A stretch of 64,000 bases of DNA from positions 62,001 to 126,000 of the forward strand of contig JAVKFU010000019.1 of assembly GCA_040223695.1 (NCBI GenBank). The letters run 5' to 3'. This document shows, piece after piece, positions 27,361 to 35,607 of this stretch; within the stretch, counting starts at the first letter, position 1; the number at the start of each line of letters is the position of its first letter. The position numbers were made by a program, and so were the translations under genes. This stretch comes from Deltaproteobacteria bacterium. GTDB lineage: Bacteria; Desulfobacterota_D; UBA1144; Nemesobacterales; UBA2774. The notes under the pieces were generated by a model, which saw nothing but the letters and a program-made list of their open reading frames with translations, was not told the origin of the DNA and made no database searches.

Positions 27361-29241
27361 GTGATAAAGCATTTCCTGTCAGCATTTCTTGTTCTAACAA
27401 CTTTTCAGGCAATAGCCCAGGAGAGCGGGGTGGAAACCCTTGAGACAATAGTCGTCGAGGATGCTCCCATAGAGCCTCCTCTAAACTACCCGTCCGCTTT
27501 TTCGACCGTCATAGAGCTTGAGGATTTTAAGGGCGAATACAATACCGCCTCCGATATACTCTCATTCTCGCCGGGGGTGGTCGTAAGAGATTTCGGCGGA
27601 TTCGGGCAGCTCAAAACCCTGTCCATCAGGGGCTCGTCCAACGACCAGGTAGTGATTCTGCTGGACGGCGTGAGGCTCAATAATCCCATCGGCGGCGGAG
27701 TAGATCTTTCGACGATCCCGGTTCACTATGTGGACAGATTCGAGATCGTGAGGGGCGGGGCGTCCGCGCTTGCGGGAAGCGACGCGATAGGCGGCGTCGT
27801 AAACATCGTAACAAAAGAAACCGACGAGCCGTTTACATTCGGCTCCGCCACGTACGGCTCGTACGAGACATTCGAATTGAATTTATCAAGGGCCCAGAAA
27901 ATCGGGGATTTCAGCTATCTGGTGTCATTTACGCACGCGCAGAGCGAGGGTGATTTCAAATTCAAATCCGTAAACGACCTCACACTCAAAAGGATAAACA
28001 ACGAGTTCCACTCCGAAAGTTTTCTGGGGAAAGTCAACTACGACCCGGGGAACGGCTGGGAGATAGGGCTTCTCAACGAATTCTTCTACGACGACAGGGG
28101 GGTGCCGGGTCTAGGGGAGTTTCAGCAGCCGAATTCAAGCCAGAAAGATTTGAGAAACCTGACCAGCCTGAACATATCAAAAGATGGCTTTATAAAACCT
28201 GAACTGGACCTCAACATAATACTGTTCAACAGGTTCGACTATCTGAAATTTACCAACCCGACCCCTACGGTAGGCGTGCCCATAGATACTCTGAGCGAGA
28301 CCTACTCGTTCGGTATAAACCCGCGGCTCACGTGGTTCGCTCCCTATAATCAGATAGTGACATTCGCGACGGAGGCGAGGGGGGATATTTTGAGGGACGA
28401 GGATTTCGACAACCCGAAGCGGTTTACGTACAGCGTGTTTGCGGGCGACGAGATAAGCTTGTGGGACGAAAAGGTGCTCATAAATCCGGTGATCCGTTAT
28501 GACCTGTGGACAACAAGGGAGGACGAGACGACTACCGATTCTGGATTCTCCCCCAAGCTCGGCGTAATTGTTTCACCGTTTAATTACCTGTCATTCAAGG
28601 GAAACGTAGGCCGGTCGTTCAGGGCCCCGAGCTTCGGGGAGCTCTTCTTCCCGGAAGAGGGATTCATAGGGGGGAACCCCGACCTCAAACCGGAGACATC
28701 CTACGACTTCGATATAGGATTCGTACTGTCACACCCCCGCGCCGCGCTCGAATTCAACTATTTCAGAAACCACATTAACGATCTTATCGCATTCGTATTC
28801 ATAAGCGCCCTCAGGATCGAGCCGAGGAATATAGGGGATGTGGTCGAGCAGGGCATTGAAACGAGTCTCGTATTGAGACCGTTTGATTTCCTGGAGCTAT
28901 TCGCCGGTTACACGTTTCTCGACGGCGAGGTGGAAGAAACGGGGGCGCAGCTTCCGGGAAGACCGAGAAACAAGTTCGACCTGAGAGCCGTCCTTACGTA
29001 CAACCTGCTCACGCTGTTCTGGGAGACTCATTACGTGGACAGCATACCGCTGAGCGCCTTCCCAAACTCCAAAACGACAGACCCCCGGACGACTTACGAC
29101 ATAGGGGCGAAGGCGGAATGGAAAAAACTGTTCGTAACGTTCGAGATAAAGAACCTGACCGACAATCTGGACGTAAGGGACGCGCTCGATTTCCCGCTTC
29201 CCGGCAGGACATATTTCGCCACGGCAGGAATAAATTTTTAG
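27361..29241 (+). CDS. btuB: TonB-dependent vitamin B12 receptor
   Basis: Outer-membrane TonB-dependent receptor, 626 residues, close to E. coli BtuB in length. A signal peptide (to about residue 19, ending AIAQ) is followed by a TonB box-like ETIVVED, the plug domain (SDILSFSPGVVVRDFGG, VVILLDGVRLNNP, VDRFEIVRGGASALAGSDAIGGVVNI) and a 22-strand-type barrel ending with FATAGINF, a terminal Phe as needed for barrel assembly. Substrate assignment rests on the cobalamin riboswitch upstream and the btuF-btuD-btuC genes downstream. Start is GTG with GGGGG 5 bases before. Confidence 0.93.
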   Translation: MIKHFLSAFLVLTTFQAIAQESGVETLETIVVEDAPIEPPLNYPSAFSTVIELEDFKGEYNTASDILSFSPGVVVRDFGGFGQLKTLSIRGSSNDQVVILLDGVRLNNPIGGGVDLSTIPVHYVDRFEIVRGGASALAGSDAIGGVVNIVTKETDEPFTFGSATYGSYETFELNLSRAQKIGDFSYLVSFTHAQSEGDFKFKSVNDLTLKRINNEFHSESFLGKVNYDPGNGWEIGLLNEFFYDDRGVPGLGEFQQPNSSQKDLRNLTSLNISKDGFIKPELDLNIILFNRFDYLKFTNPTPTVGVPIDTLSETYSFGINPRLTWFAPYNQIVTFATEARGDILRDEDFDNPKRFTYSVFAGDEISLWDEKVLINPVIRYDLWTTREDETTTDSGFSPKLGVIVSPFNYLSFKGNVGRSFRAPSFGELFFPEEGFIGGNPDLKPETSYDFDIGFVLSHPRAALEFNYFRNHINDLIAFVFISALRIEPRNIGDVVEQGIETSLVLRPFDFLELFAGYTFLDGEVEETGAQLPGRPRNKFDLRAVLTYNLLTLFWETHYVDSIPLSAFPNSKTTDPRTTYDIGAKAEWKKLFVTFEIKNLTDNLDVRDALDFPLPGRTYFATAGINF

Positions 29242-29286
29242 CGGACAAAACATTAAAAAAGATATATCAACAAGGAGGTATTGTTT

Positions 29287-30783
29287 ATGAAATTACTAGT
29301 ATCCATGTTTTTATTGGCCGTATCGGCATTAGCCCTTAGCGGATGCGATGAGACAGGCGGAGGCGGAGGCGGTTTTATACCGACGGGCAGCATTCTGGCG
29401 GTTGCGGAGAAAGCGGGGTCCGAGGAAACAATAAAAGTAGGCGGCCTTCAGGGCGCGGTGCCTCCGGGAAGCACTGTGGAGGTTACGAATCTCGATACGG
29501 GGAAGACGAAGACCACAACAGGGGCGCCAGACGGGAGCTTCGACCCCACATTTATCGGTGACACCGATGACACATTCAATGTGCTGGTAACGAATAACGG
29601 AAATATAGTGGAAGATACGGTAATAGGGGTCACTCTGCTTTCGGATGCGGTTGAGGAAAACCTTGCCAATCTCGGGAGCGTTCCTGCGGATATTGAGATA
29701 CGCGGAGACAGGGCATATGTGATAAATGGGTTTTCCAATAATATACAGGTCTTTGATTTAGATCAGGATCCCCCTGGACTTATAGGGACTATTGTTCTTC
29801 CACCCGGCTCAAATCCCACAGATATGGCATTTCTCGACAATACGCGTGCCTACGTCGCGAATAATATCGGTCAGAGCGTAGCCGTCGTAAACGTCCAGAC
29901 CAGGGTTTGTGAAACCCTTATTGTAAGAGCCGGACAAGGGGGAGACACACAGCCTTGCCAGGAAGTCCTCACGGTTGCGGGAACACCCTTTGAAGACCCG
30001 GCAGGGGTTGCTGTAGCGAACGGGAAGGTCTATGTATCGAACAATAATCTGGCAGGCTTTTCCGATCCAAACGGCAACGGCTTTATATCCGTGATTAACG
30101 CTGAGACCAACCAGTTTATTACAACGATAGAGGCTACAGGCGCGAACAGCACCAGCATGATAGTGTTTGACGGGAATATCTTCGTAGTCAATGCAGGTAA
30201 CATTACATCCACACCGGATTTCTCGGAATTCTTCTGTGATGAAGAATTTCCTCCGTCGATCGACGTAATCGACCCGCAAACAGATATTATAATCGATACG
30301 ATTCCTATTCCATTGAGCGCTGAAAACGCGTTAGTCTGTCTGCCTAACGCTATAGCAGCGACAGGCGACGGGTTCGGTTACACGGGACTGGGACTGGTAG
30401 GGGCTTTATTAAAGGTTGATCTCCTGACCGGCGATGTAATAAACGGTACGGACAATCCTATTATAATTACGGGTCTATCCGGATTGAATAACACAGCGGA
30501 TGTAGCAATCAGGGGAAACCTGCTGTTTACGACCCTGTTTAATTCCGACCAAATCGCGGTTGTCGATACCGACACGGATGAGGTTGACCCGTTTCCGTAT
30601 ATAGCTCCTTTTCCGGCGGGCATAAGGGCTTTTAATCCCGGCTCTCAACTCTTTGACGGCGTACAGTCGCTCGCTATAAGACCCGGCGCGCCGGGGGTCG
30701 ATTTCAACGGGGCCGACATATATTTTATTACGGGGATAAGCGAGCAGCTGGGGTCTGTGGATTCCACTCTGGGAACTCAGTGA
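29287..30783 (+). CDS. Lipoprotein beta-propeller (YVTN type) in the B12 operon
   Basis: A 498-residue lipoprotein. Signal MKLLVSMFLLAVSALALSGC has a textbook lipobox, followed by a Gly-rich linker. Residues 30-120 form a small beta domain (VPPGSTVEVTNLDTGKTK). The rest holds about seven YVTN-like repeats, e.g. RAYVINGFSNNIQVFDLD, RAYVANNIGQSVAVVNV, KVYVSNNNLAGF, NIFVVNAGNI, LLFTTLFNSDQIAVVDTD, so a surface or periplasmic propeller. ATG 29287 is preferred because AGGAGG is 8 bases away. It lies 45 bp after btuB and before the binding proteins, within the riboswitch-controlled run, so it may help capture or hand on cobalamin. That role is inference. Confidence 0.8.
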   Translation: MKLLVSMFLLAVSALALSGCDETGGGGGGFIPTGSILAVAEKAGSEETIKVGGLQGAVPPGSTVEVTNLDTGKTKTTTGAPDGSFDPTFIGDTDDTFNVLVTNNGNIVEDTVIGVTLLSDAVEENLANLGSVPADIEIRGDRAYVINGFSNNIQVFDLDQDPPGLIGTIVLPPGSNPTDMAFLDNTRAYVANNIGQSVAVVNVQTRVCETLIVRAGQGGDTQPCQEVLTVAGTPFEDPAGVAVANGKVYVSNNNLAGFSDPNGNGFISVINAETNQFITTIEATGANSTSMIVFDGNIFVVNAGNITSTPDFSEFFCDEEFPPSIDVIDPQTDIIIDTIPIPLSAENALVCLPNAIAATGDGFGYTGLGLVGALLKVDLLTGDVINGTDNPIIITGLSGLNNTADVAIRGNLLFTTLFNSDQIAVVDTDTDEVDPFPYIAPFPAGIRAFNPGSQLFDGVQSLAIRPGAPGVDFNGADIYFITGISEQLGSVDSTLGTQ

Positions 30784-30828
30784 TCTCACAGTTTGCATAT
30801 ACATATAAAGTCGATAATGATAATTACA

Positions 30829-30860
30829 GGGAAGAGGCGCGTCGATTGCCCCCTCTTCCC
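30829..30860 (+). other. Hairpin in the leader of the first btuF-like gene
   Basis: A 9-bp inverted repeat, GGGAAGAGG (30829-30837) and CCTCTTCCC (30852-30860), with a 14-base loop, between the propeller gene and the next gene of the B12 operon. No T-run follows it, so it more likely stabilises or processes the mRNA than terminates it. Confidence 0.45.
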
Positions 30861-30886
30861 CAAATTATCAACGGAGGCAAATGACA

Positions 30887-31834
30887 ATGCGCATATGTTC
30901 ATTCCTTCCCAGCACTACCGAGATAGTCTATGAGCTCGGGCTCGGGGACAAAATCACAGGCGTCACGCACGAATGCGATTATCCTCCCGAGGCCCGGGAC
31001 AAGAAAAGGGTGATTATGAGCTTCATAGACCCTGAAAAACTGTCGAGCAGGGAAATAGACGAGCTTGTCTCAACGAACGCCCGGGAGGGAAAGAGCACAT
31101 ATCTCATAGACAAAGACGCGCTCGTGGAAGCCGACCCCGATATAATCCTGACTCAGGAGCTATGCGAGGTGTGCGCGGTTTCGGGAAACGAGGTGACAGA
31201 GGCGGCAGAAGCTCTGGGGCACGAACCCGAGATTATAACCCTTGAGCCGAAAACCCTGAGCGAGATTCTGGACACTATTCTCATAATAGGAGAGGCTACC
31301 GGCACTATTGACACCGCGCGGGAAATTACAGACAGGCTTCGACAGAGAATAGAGAAGATCCGGTCACTCCTGAGCGGCGAAAGGGACCGTCCCAGGGTAT
31401 TCTGCCTCGAATGGCTCGACCCTCCTTATGTCGCGGGACACTGGGTGCCCGAGATGGTGGAGACCGCGGGGGGAGAGTGCGGGATAGGCAGGCCGGGCGA
31501 GCCCTCGTTCAAGGTATCATGGAAGGATATCGTGAATTTCGCCCCGCAGATGCTGTTCATCATGCCGTGCGGCTACGATATAGAAAAAACGCTAGATGAA
31601 ATCGACACACTGACCTCGCACGAGGAGTGGTTCTCGCTGCCGTCCACCAACAAGGGGCAGATATACCTTTTCGACGCAAACTCTTACTTCAGCAGGCCCG
31701 GACCGAGGATAGTGGACGGCCTTGAAATACTGGCCAAGACAATCCACCCCGAGCTGATGAAGGGCTACGATCCTCCGACCGACTCGGTTCTCAATTTAAG
31801 GAACTATATGCAGTTCGAACTGTTTCTCGGATAA
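30887..31834 (+). CDS. Cobalamin-binding protein (BtuF-like) without signal peptide
   Basis: A 315-residue protein of the BtuF/FecB-type periplasmic-binding fold. It starts MRICSFLPSTTEIVYELGLG, directly in the first strand of the fold, with no signal peptide, and has THECDYPPEARD and LTQELCEVCAVSG, hallmarks of a widespread cobalamin-binding subfamily. Exported BtuF relatives carry leaders, so this one may stay in the cytoplasm. ATG 30887 is 9 bases from GGAGG; ATG 30881 is only 3 bases away, so 30887 is chosen. A second, exported BtuF-like gene follows 3 bp later. Confidence 0.85.
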   Translation: MRICSFLPSTTEIVYELGLGDKITGVTHECDYPPEARDKKRVIMSFIDPEKLSSREIDELVSTNAREGKSTYLIDKDALVEADPDIILTQELCEVCAVSGNEVTEAAEALGHEPEIITLEPKTLSEILDTILIIGEATGTIDTAREITDRLRQRIEKIRSLLSGERDRPRVFCLEWLDPPYVAGHWVPEMVETAGGECGIGRPGEPSFKVSWKDIVNFAPQMLFIMPCGYDIEKTLDEIDTLTSHEEWFSLPSTNKGQIYLFDANSYFSRPGPRIVDGLEILAKTIHPELMKGYDPPTDSVLNLRNYMQFELFLG

Positions 31835-31837
31835 AAA

Positions 31838-32719
31838 ATGAACAGAAGAATTTTAACGATATTATTAACTTTATTAATGCTGTTTTCTACGGGACTCAAC
31901 GCGCGCCCGGACGACACGCCTGAAAGAATCGTCTCTCTTTCCCCGAACCTGACCCATATAATTTACGCCCTCGGAGAGCTCGATAAAGTGGTAGGCGTCA
32001 CCATCTATTCGGATTTCCCTCCCGAGGCGTACAAATTACCCAAGGTCGGGGGGTGGGTGAATCCCAGCTTCGAGGCCATAGTAGCGCTCAAACCCGATCT
32101 CGTCATGCTCATGAGGGATCAGGACACTATATTCGGAAAAAAAATCAGGGACCTGGGACTTAAAACGCTCGTTACGGACAGCAATAATTCGGTTGACGAT
32201 ATACTGAAAACGATTACAAATTTAGGCGGCGTACTCGGTAAAGAGGAGAAGGCGGCGAGTGTGACCTCCGACATCGAAACCAGACTGAACGAAATAGGGA
32301 ATAACACCCGGAACCTGCCGAGGAAGAGTATTTTGTTAGTAGTGGGAAGGAATCCGGGAACACTTGAAGACATATACGTTATCGGAAGAAATAACTATAT
32401 TAATGAGCTGATCGAGCTTGCGGGGGGGGAGAATGTAGTACAGAACACGAGGCTATCAATAAAAATCACAAAAGAGGCGATACTGACGTTCGACCCCGAT
32501 GTGATAATCGAAATCAATCACGAACAACTGGACAGGGAAAAGGAAATACTGGACACCTGGAGCGAGCTGAGGCAGTCAAGAGCCGTACAAAACGGTCAGG
32601 TTTATATACTCCCCAGCACCGTGCTCCTTCATCCGAGCCAGACTATCGTTCAGGGCGCAGAGGTTCTGACCCGGATACTTCATCCAGAAACAGTGGAAAA
32701 ATATGGCAACAATAATTGA
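31838..32719 (+). CDS. btuF: Periplasmic cobalamin ABC transporter binding protein
   Basis: A 293-residue solute-binding protein with a clear signal peptide (MNRRILTILLTLLMLFSTGLNA). The mature part begins ERIVSLSPNLTHIIYALGELDKVVGVT and has PKVGGWVNPSFEAIVALKPDLVM, the BtuF/FhuD-like fold. It would bind B12 delivered by BtuB in the periplasm and dock on BtuCD. It overlaps btuD by 17 bp. Symbol based on fold plus operon; ferric siderophore binding is excluded only by context. Confidence 0.88.
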   Translation: MNRRILTILLTLLMLFSTGLNARPDDTPERIVSLSPNLTHIIYALGELDKVVGVTIYSDFPPEAYKLPKVGGWVNPSFEAIVALKPDLVMLMRDQDTIFGKKIRDLGLKTLVTDSNNSVDDILKTITNLGGVLGKEEKAASVTSDIETRLNEIGNNTRNLPRKSILLVVGRNPGTLEDIYVIGRNNYINELIELAGGENVVQNTRLSIKITKEAILTFDPDVIIEINHEQLDREKEILDTWSELRQSRAVQNGQVYILPSTVLLHPSQTIVQGAEVLTRILHPETVEKYGNNN

Positions 32720-33476
32720 ATGCGAGGAACTCGGCTTTTCATACGACGGTTCCGAGGTCCTGAGCGACATAAACCTGTCGTTTGGCGAAGGGAAGATGCT
32801 CGGTATTCTGGGGGCGAACGGGGCGGGGAAATCAACCCTGCTCAAGCTCCTTTCGGGAATATTGAAGCCAGGGAAGGGTAACGTCCTATTTAAAGATAAA
32901 CCGTTACGGAACCTTGACCGGAGGGAGATTGCAAAGAGAATCGCATATATACCGCAGGACCCCGTATTCGCGTTCCCCTTCACCGTCATGGAGATGATAC
33001 TGATGGGGAGAGCCCCCTACATAGGCCGCTTCGATTTCGAGAGGGAGGCCGACAGGGAAATCGCGGAAGCCGCGCTGAAGAAGGTCGGAATCAATCATCT
33101 GAAAAACCGCCTGATTACGGAGATTTCCTCGGGGGAGAGACAGCTCGCCTCAATAGGACGCGCGCTCGTCCAGGAGCCCGAGGTAATGATGCTCGACGAG
33201 CCCGCCACCTTCCTGGATATAAAACACCGAAACGAAATAATGAAAATCCTGAGGAGGCTCAAGGATGAAAACAATATCCTCATTGTAGCGGCGACTCACG
33301 ATATCTTCAGCGCCTTATTTTACTTCGACGAAATAATAATGATAAAAGACGGCAGGCTGTTTACGCAGGGGCAGACAGCGGAGGTAGTCAGTCAGGAGAA
33401 CCTCAGCTCTCTCTACGGAACCCGGGTATCGGTAAGGAAGGACGGGGGGAAGGTCTTCGTCTATCCGAGCGACTGA
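32703..33476 (+). CDS. btuD: Cobalamin ABC transporter ATP-binding protein
   Basis: A 257-residue FecE/BtuD-type ATPase. Walker A GANGAGKSTLLKLLSG (about residues 38-53), Q-loop YIPQDPVFAFPFTVMEMILMGR, signature SSGERQLASIGRAL, Walker B VMMLDEPATFLDI and the switch His in ATHDIFSA are all present. It overlaps the binding-protein gene and precedes the permease. Together with the neighbours it forms the inner-membrane B12 importer. Confidence 0.92.
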   Translation: MATIIECEELGFSYDGSEVLSDINLSFGEGKMLGILGANGAGKSTLLKLLSGILKPGKGNVLFKDKPLRNLDRREIAKRIAYIPQDPVFAFPFTVMEMILMGRAPYIGRFDFEREADREIAEAALKKVGINHLKNRLITEISSGERQLASIGRALVQEPEVMMLDEPATFLDIKHRNEIMKILRRLKDENNILIVAATHDIFSALFYFDEIIMIKDGRLFTQGQTAEVVSQENLSSLYGTRVSVRKDGGKVFVYPSD

Positions 33477-33518
33477 TCGCTCAGCCGGAATACAAATCAT
33501 ATTTTTTATCCTACGACA

Positions 33519-34520
33519 ATGAGCACAAAGAAGAAATTTATTATTTCGATCTCTCTGTTACTGATACTCTGGGCCTTGATATCACTTGTAAGCATATTTA
33601 CGGGCACGTACGGGATGCTGACCCCCGGCGAGATAATGGGCGGAGACGAGCTGGTCAGTACGATTTTTTTCAAGATCAGGGTTCCCAGGGTTTTAATGGC
33701 TTCTGTCGCGGGCGGAACCCTGGCAATCACCGGGGCCGCGCTCCAGGCGTTATTCAGAAACCCTCTGGCCTCCCCTTTCACGCTCGGAATATCGGGAGGG
33801 GCTTCTCTGGGGGCCCTTATAGCTATCAGATTGGGACTGGCAGCGGGCGTGCTGGGGTTCTCGATGGTCTCGATTATGGCCTTTCTGTTTTCATTACTGA
33901 CGATGATATTCGTATATTCGATATCTAAGGTCGGGGGAGTAATAGCTACGGGAAGACTTCTTCTTGCCGGGGTTGTAATGAACTTCCTTTACTCCGCGTT
34001 CGTGCTCTTTATTCAGTTCTTCTCCAGTTTTACGGAGTCGCTTCAGACTATGCGCTGGATTATGGGGAGTCTGGATATAGTGGGTTTCGATGACGTCTGG
34101 AAAACGCTGATATTCGTAGTGCCCGGAGTCATTATTCTACTGTCGATAACAAAGGATATGAATCTGTTCGGGCTTGGGGACGATGTGGCATCGTCCCTCG
34201 GCGTGAATGTAAAGAGGATGGAAAAATTAATCTACTTCGCGACCTCACTTGCCGCAAGCGCCGTAATCTCCGTAACGGGGCCTATAGGGTTCGTGGGATT
34301 AATCATTCCTCATATACTCAGGATGATTCTGGGAGTGGATAACAGGATTATTCTTCCGTGCTCATTCCTGCTGGGGGCCTCTTTTCTCACGGCCGCCGAC
34401 ACGGTGTCCAGAACCCTGATTTCCCCGGTAGAGATACCCGTGGGAATTATCACGGCGTCTGTAGGGGGGTTGTTCTTTCTTTGGCTCCTGATCAGAACCA
34501 AAAAAGAAGTGATAGTTTAA
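33519..34520 (+). CDS. btuC: Cobalamin ABC transporter permease
   Basis: A 333-residue FecCD/BtuC-type permease with about ten membrane helices. Family blocks are RVPRVLMASVAGGTLAITGAALQALFRNPLASP, here as RVPRVLMASVAGG and ALFRNPLASPFTLGISGG, and the C-terminal GPIGFVGLIIPHILRM, which contacts the ATPase. The start ATG lacks a good ribosome binding site, but it sits 42 bp after btuD. It ends the operon; hairpins follow at 34553-34592. Confidence 0.92.
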   Translation: MSTKKKFIISISLLLILWALISLVSIFTGTYGMLTPGEIMGGDELVSTIFFKIRVPRVLMASVAGGTLAITGAALQALFRNPLASPFTLGISGGASLGALIAIRLGLAAGVLGFSMVSIMAFLFSLLTMIFVYSISKVGGVIATGRLLLAGVVMNFLYSAFVLFIQFFSSFTESLQTMRWIMGSLDIVGFDDVWKTLIFVVPGVIILLSITKDMNLFGLGDDVASSLGVNVKRMEKLIYFATSLAASAVISVTGPIGFVGLIIPHILRMILGVDNRIILPCSFLLGASFLTAADTVSRTLISPVEIPVGIITASVGGLFFLWLLIRTKKEVIV

Positions 34521-34552
34521 AAACGACTCGGACCCGTTTAAACGATACTGCC

Positions 34553-34592
34553 GGCCCTTCGGGCCCTCAGAGTAGCTAAAAATACCAGCTAC
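34553..34592. terminator. Hairpin pair at the end of the B12 operon
   Basis: Two short hairpins, GGCCC/GGGCC (34553-34557 and 34561-34565) and GTAGCT/AGCTAC (34572-34577 and 34587-34592), lie between the convergent btuC gene and the small minus-strand gene. Neither has a T-run, so the termination role is only suggested by position. Confidence 0.4.
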
Positions 34593-34601
34593 AAAATGAT
34601 A

Positions 34602-34793
34602 CTATGAGCCCGGAGCCTTAAACGGATCGGCTTCGCCGCTCCCTCCGCCGCTCGTAGATTCAGCCTGAGGGGGTTCGGATGGTGGTGGTGGCGGTGGTGG
34701 CGCCTCCGTAGCCGCAGCCGGAGTATCTACCGCAGGCTGCATAAAACGCCAGATTACAAAAGCCAAAGCTATAATAATGAGTGTCCACATCAT
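34602..34793 (-). CDS. Small single-pass membrane protein with proline-rich tail
   Basis: A 63-residue protein: one membrane helix at the very N-terminus (MMWTLIIIALAFVIWRF) followed by an Ala/Pro-rich stretch with seven consecutive prolines and a Ser/Gly tail. A GGAGG lies 10 bases upstream of the first of two ATG codons, which supports translation. No family recognised. It could be a membrane-anchored spacer or partner protein; it faces the end of the B12 operon but is transcribed toward it, so is not part of it. The 281 bp upstream (to 35074) contain an AT-rich stretch and no gene. Confidence 0.65.
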   Translation of the reverse strand: MMWTLIIIALAFVIWRFMQPAVDTPAAATEAPPPPPPPSEPPQAESTSGGGSGEADPFKAPGS

Positions 34794-35073
34794 CTCTTTG
34801 TTTCCTCCAATTTCAAATTATCAAGCACTCAAAATATTACCGCGAAAGAATCCCTGCTCAGAATTTCAAATCCCGGCTTCTTGAATGTGCCTAGAATAAT
34901 TTCATCTATCGGGCATTAATACCTTGATACTAATAAATTTTATATGCTCATGTCAAGAAAAAATTTTTAAAACCACTAAAACCGTGCTTTTTCGCCTCAT
35001 CGGAACCGAAAAGGGCTATTTTTTGTGTAAATTAAGATTATATTAGAATTAACCAGGCGCGGAGGGGAATTTT

Positions 35074-35553
35074 TTGCTATCCATACTGCTTAAAAACTTG
35101 TTCAACAAAAGCGGGCTCAAGATAGACCTTCCCGAGCTGAATCCCGATACAGAGCTTTCACTCTCGCTTATAGAATCGGGCTGTGTTTTCGTATCGGTAG
35201 GCAACAAAACCGCGCTAATAATAAAAAGCGCTGCAGACGACTTAAAAATCTTGCAGCAATCAAACCGTATATACATTGATTTCGAGCTTATAAAAAGACC
35301 GGAATTCCCTACACTGGGCGCGTATGTGATTTTTGAAACCGGCACAGGTGCTGCGCTTCGTTTTGAATACTTCTTCAATATAGAATCATCAGAAGAAATG
35401 GAGCTTCTTGAAACGCTGGTCGATCAGGACAACTTTGATATCATTCTTTACGACGGAGCTATAAAGCACCTTAAAAGGACAACAATAAGCGGTGACAAAA
35501 AAAAAGAGCTCGCTTCGCTGCTGACCGGGGCGGGAGAGAAGTTTGACAAGTAG
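35074..35553 (+). CDS. Hypothetical cytoplasmic protein
   Basis: A 159-residue protein without signal peptide or membrane segment and with no family I recognise. It is rich in Leu, Ile, Glu and Asp; a segment GAYVIFETGTGAALRFEYFFNIESSEEMELL suggests beta strands followed by helix. The start is TTG, supported by GGAGGGG 6 bases upstream. fabH follows 54 bp downstream and may be cotranscribed. Confidence 0.65.
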   Translation: MLSILLKNLFNKSGLKIDLPELNPDTELSLSLIESGCVFVSVGNKTALIIKSAADDLKILQQSNRIYIDFELIKRPEFPTLGAYVIFETGTGAALRFEYFFNIESSEEMELLETLVDQDNFDIILYDGAIKHLKRTTISGDKKKELASLLTGAGEKFDK

Positions 35554-35607
35554 ATTTGTTCTCAGATACTATTCCCCCACGAGTACCGATAAGGAGTAGA
35601 GATAAAA

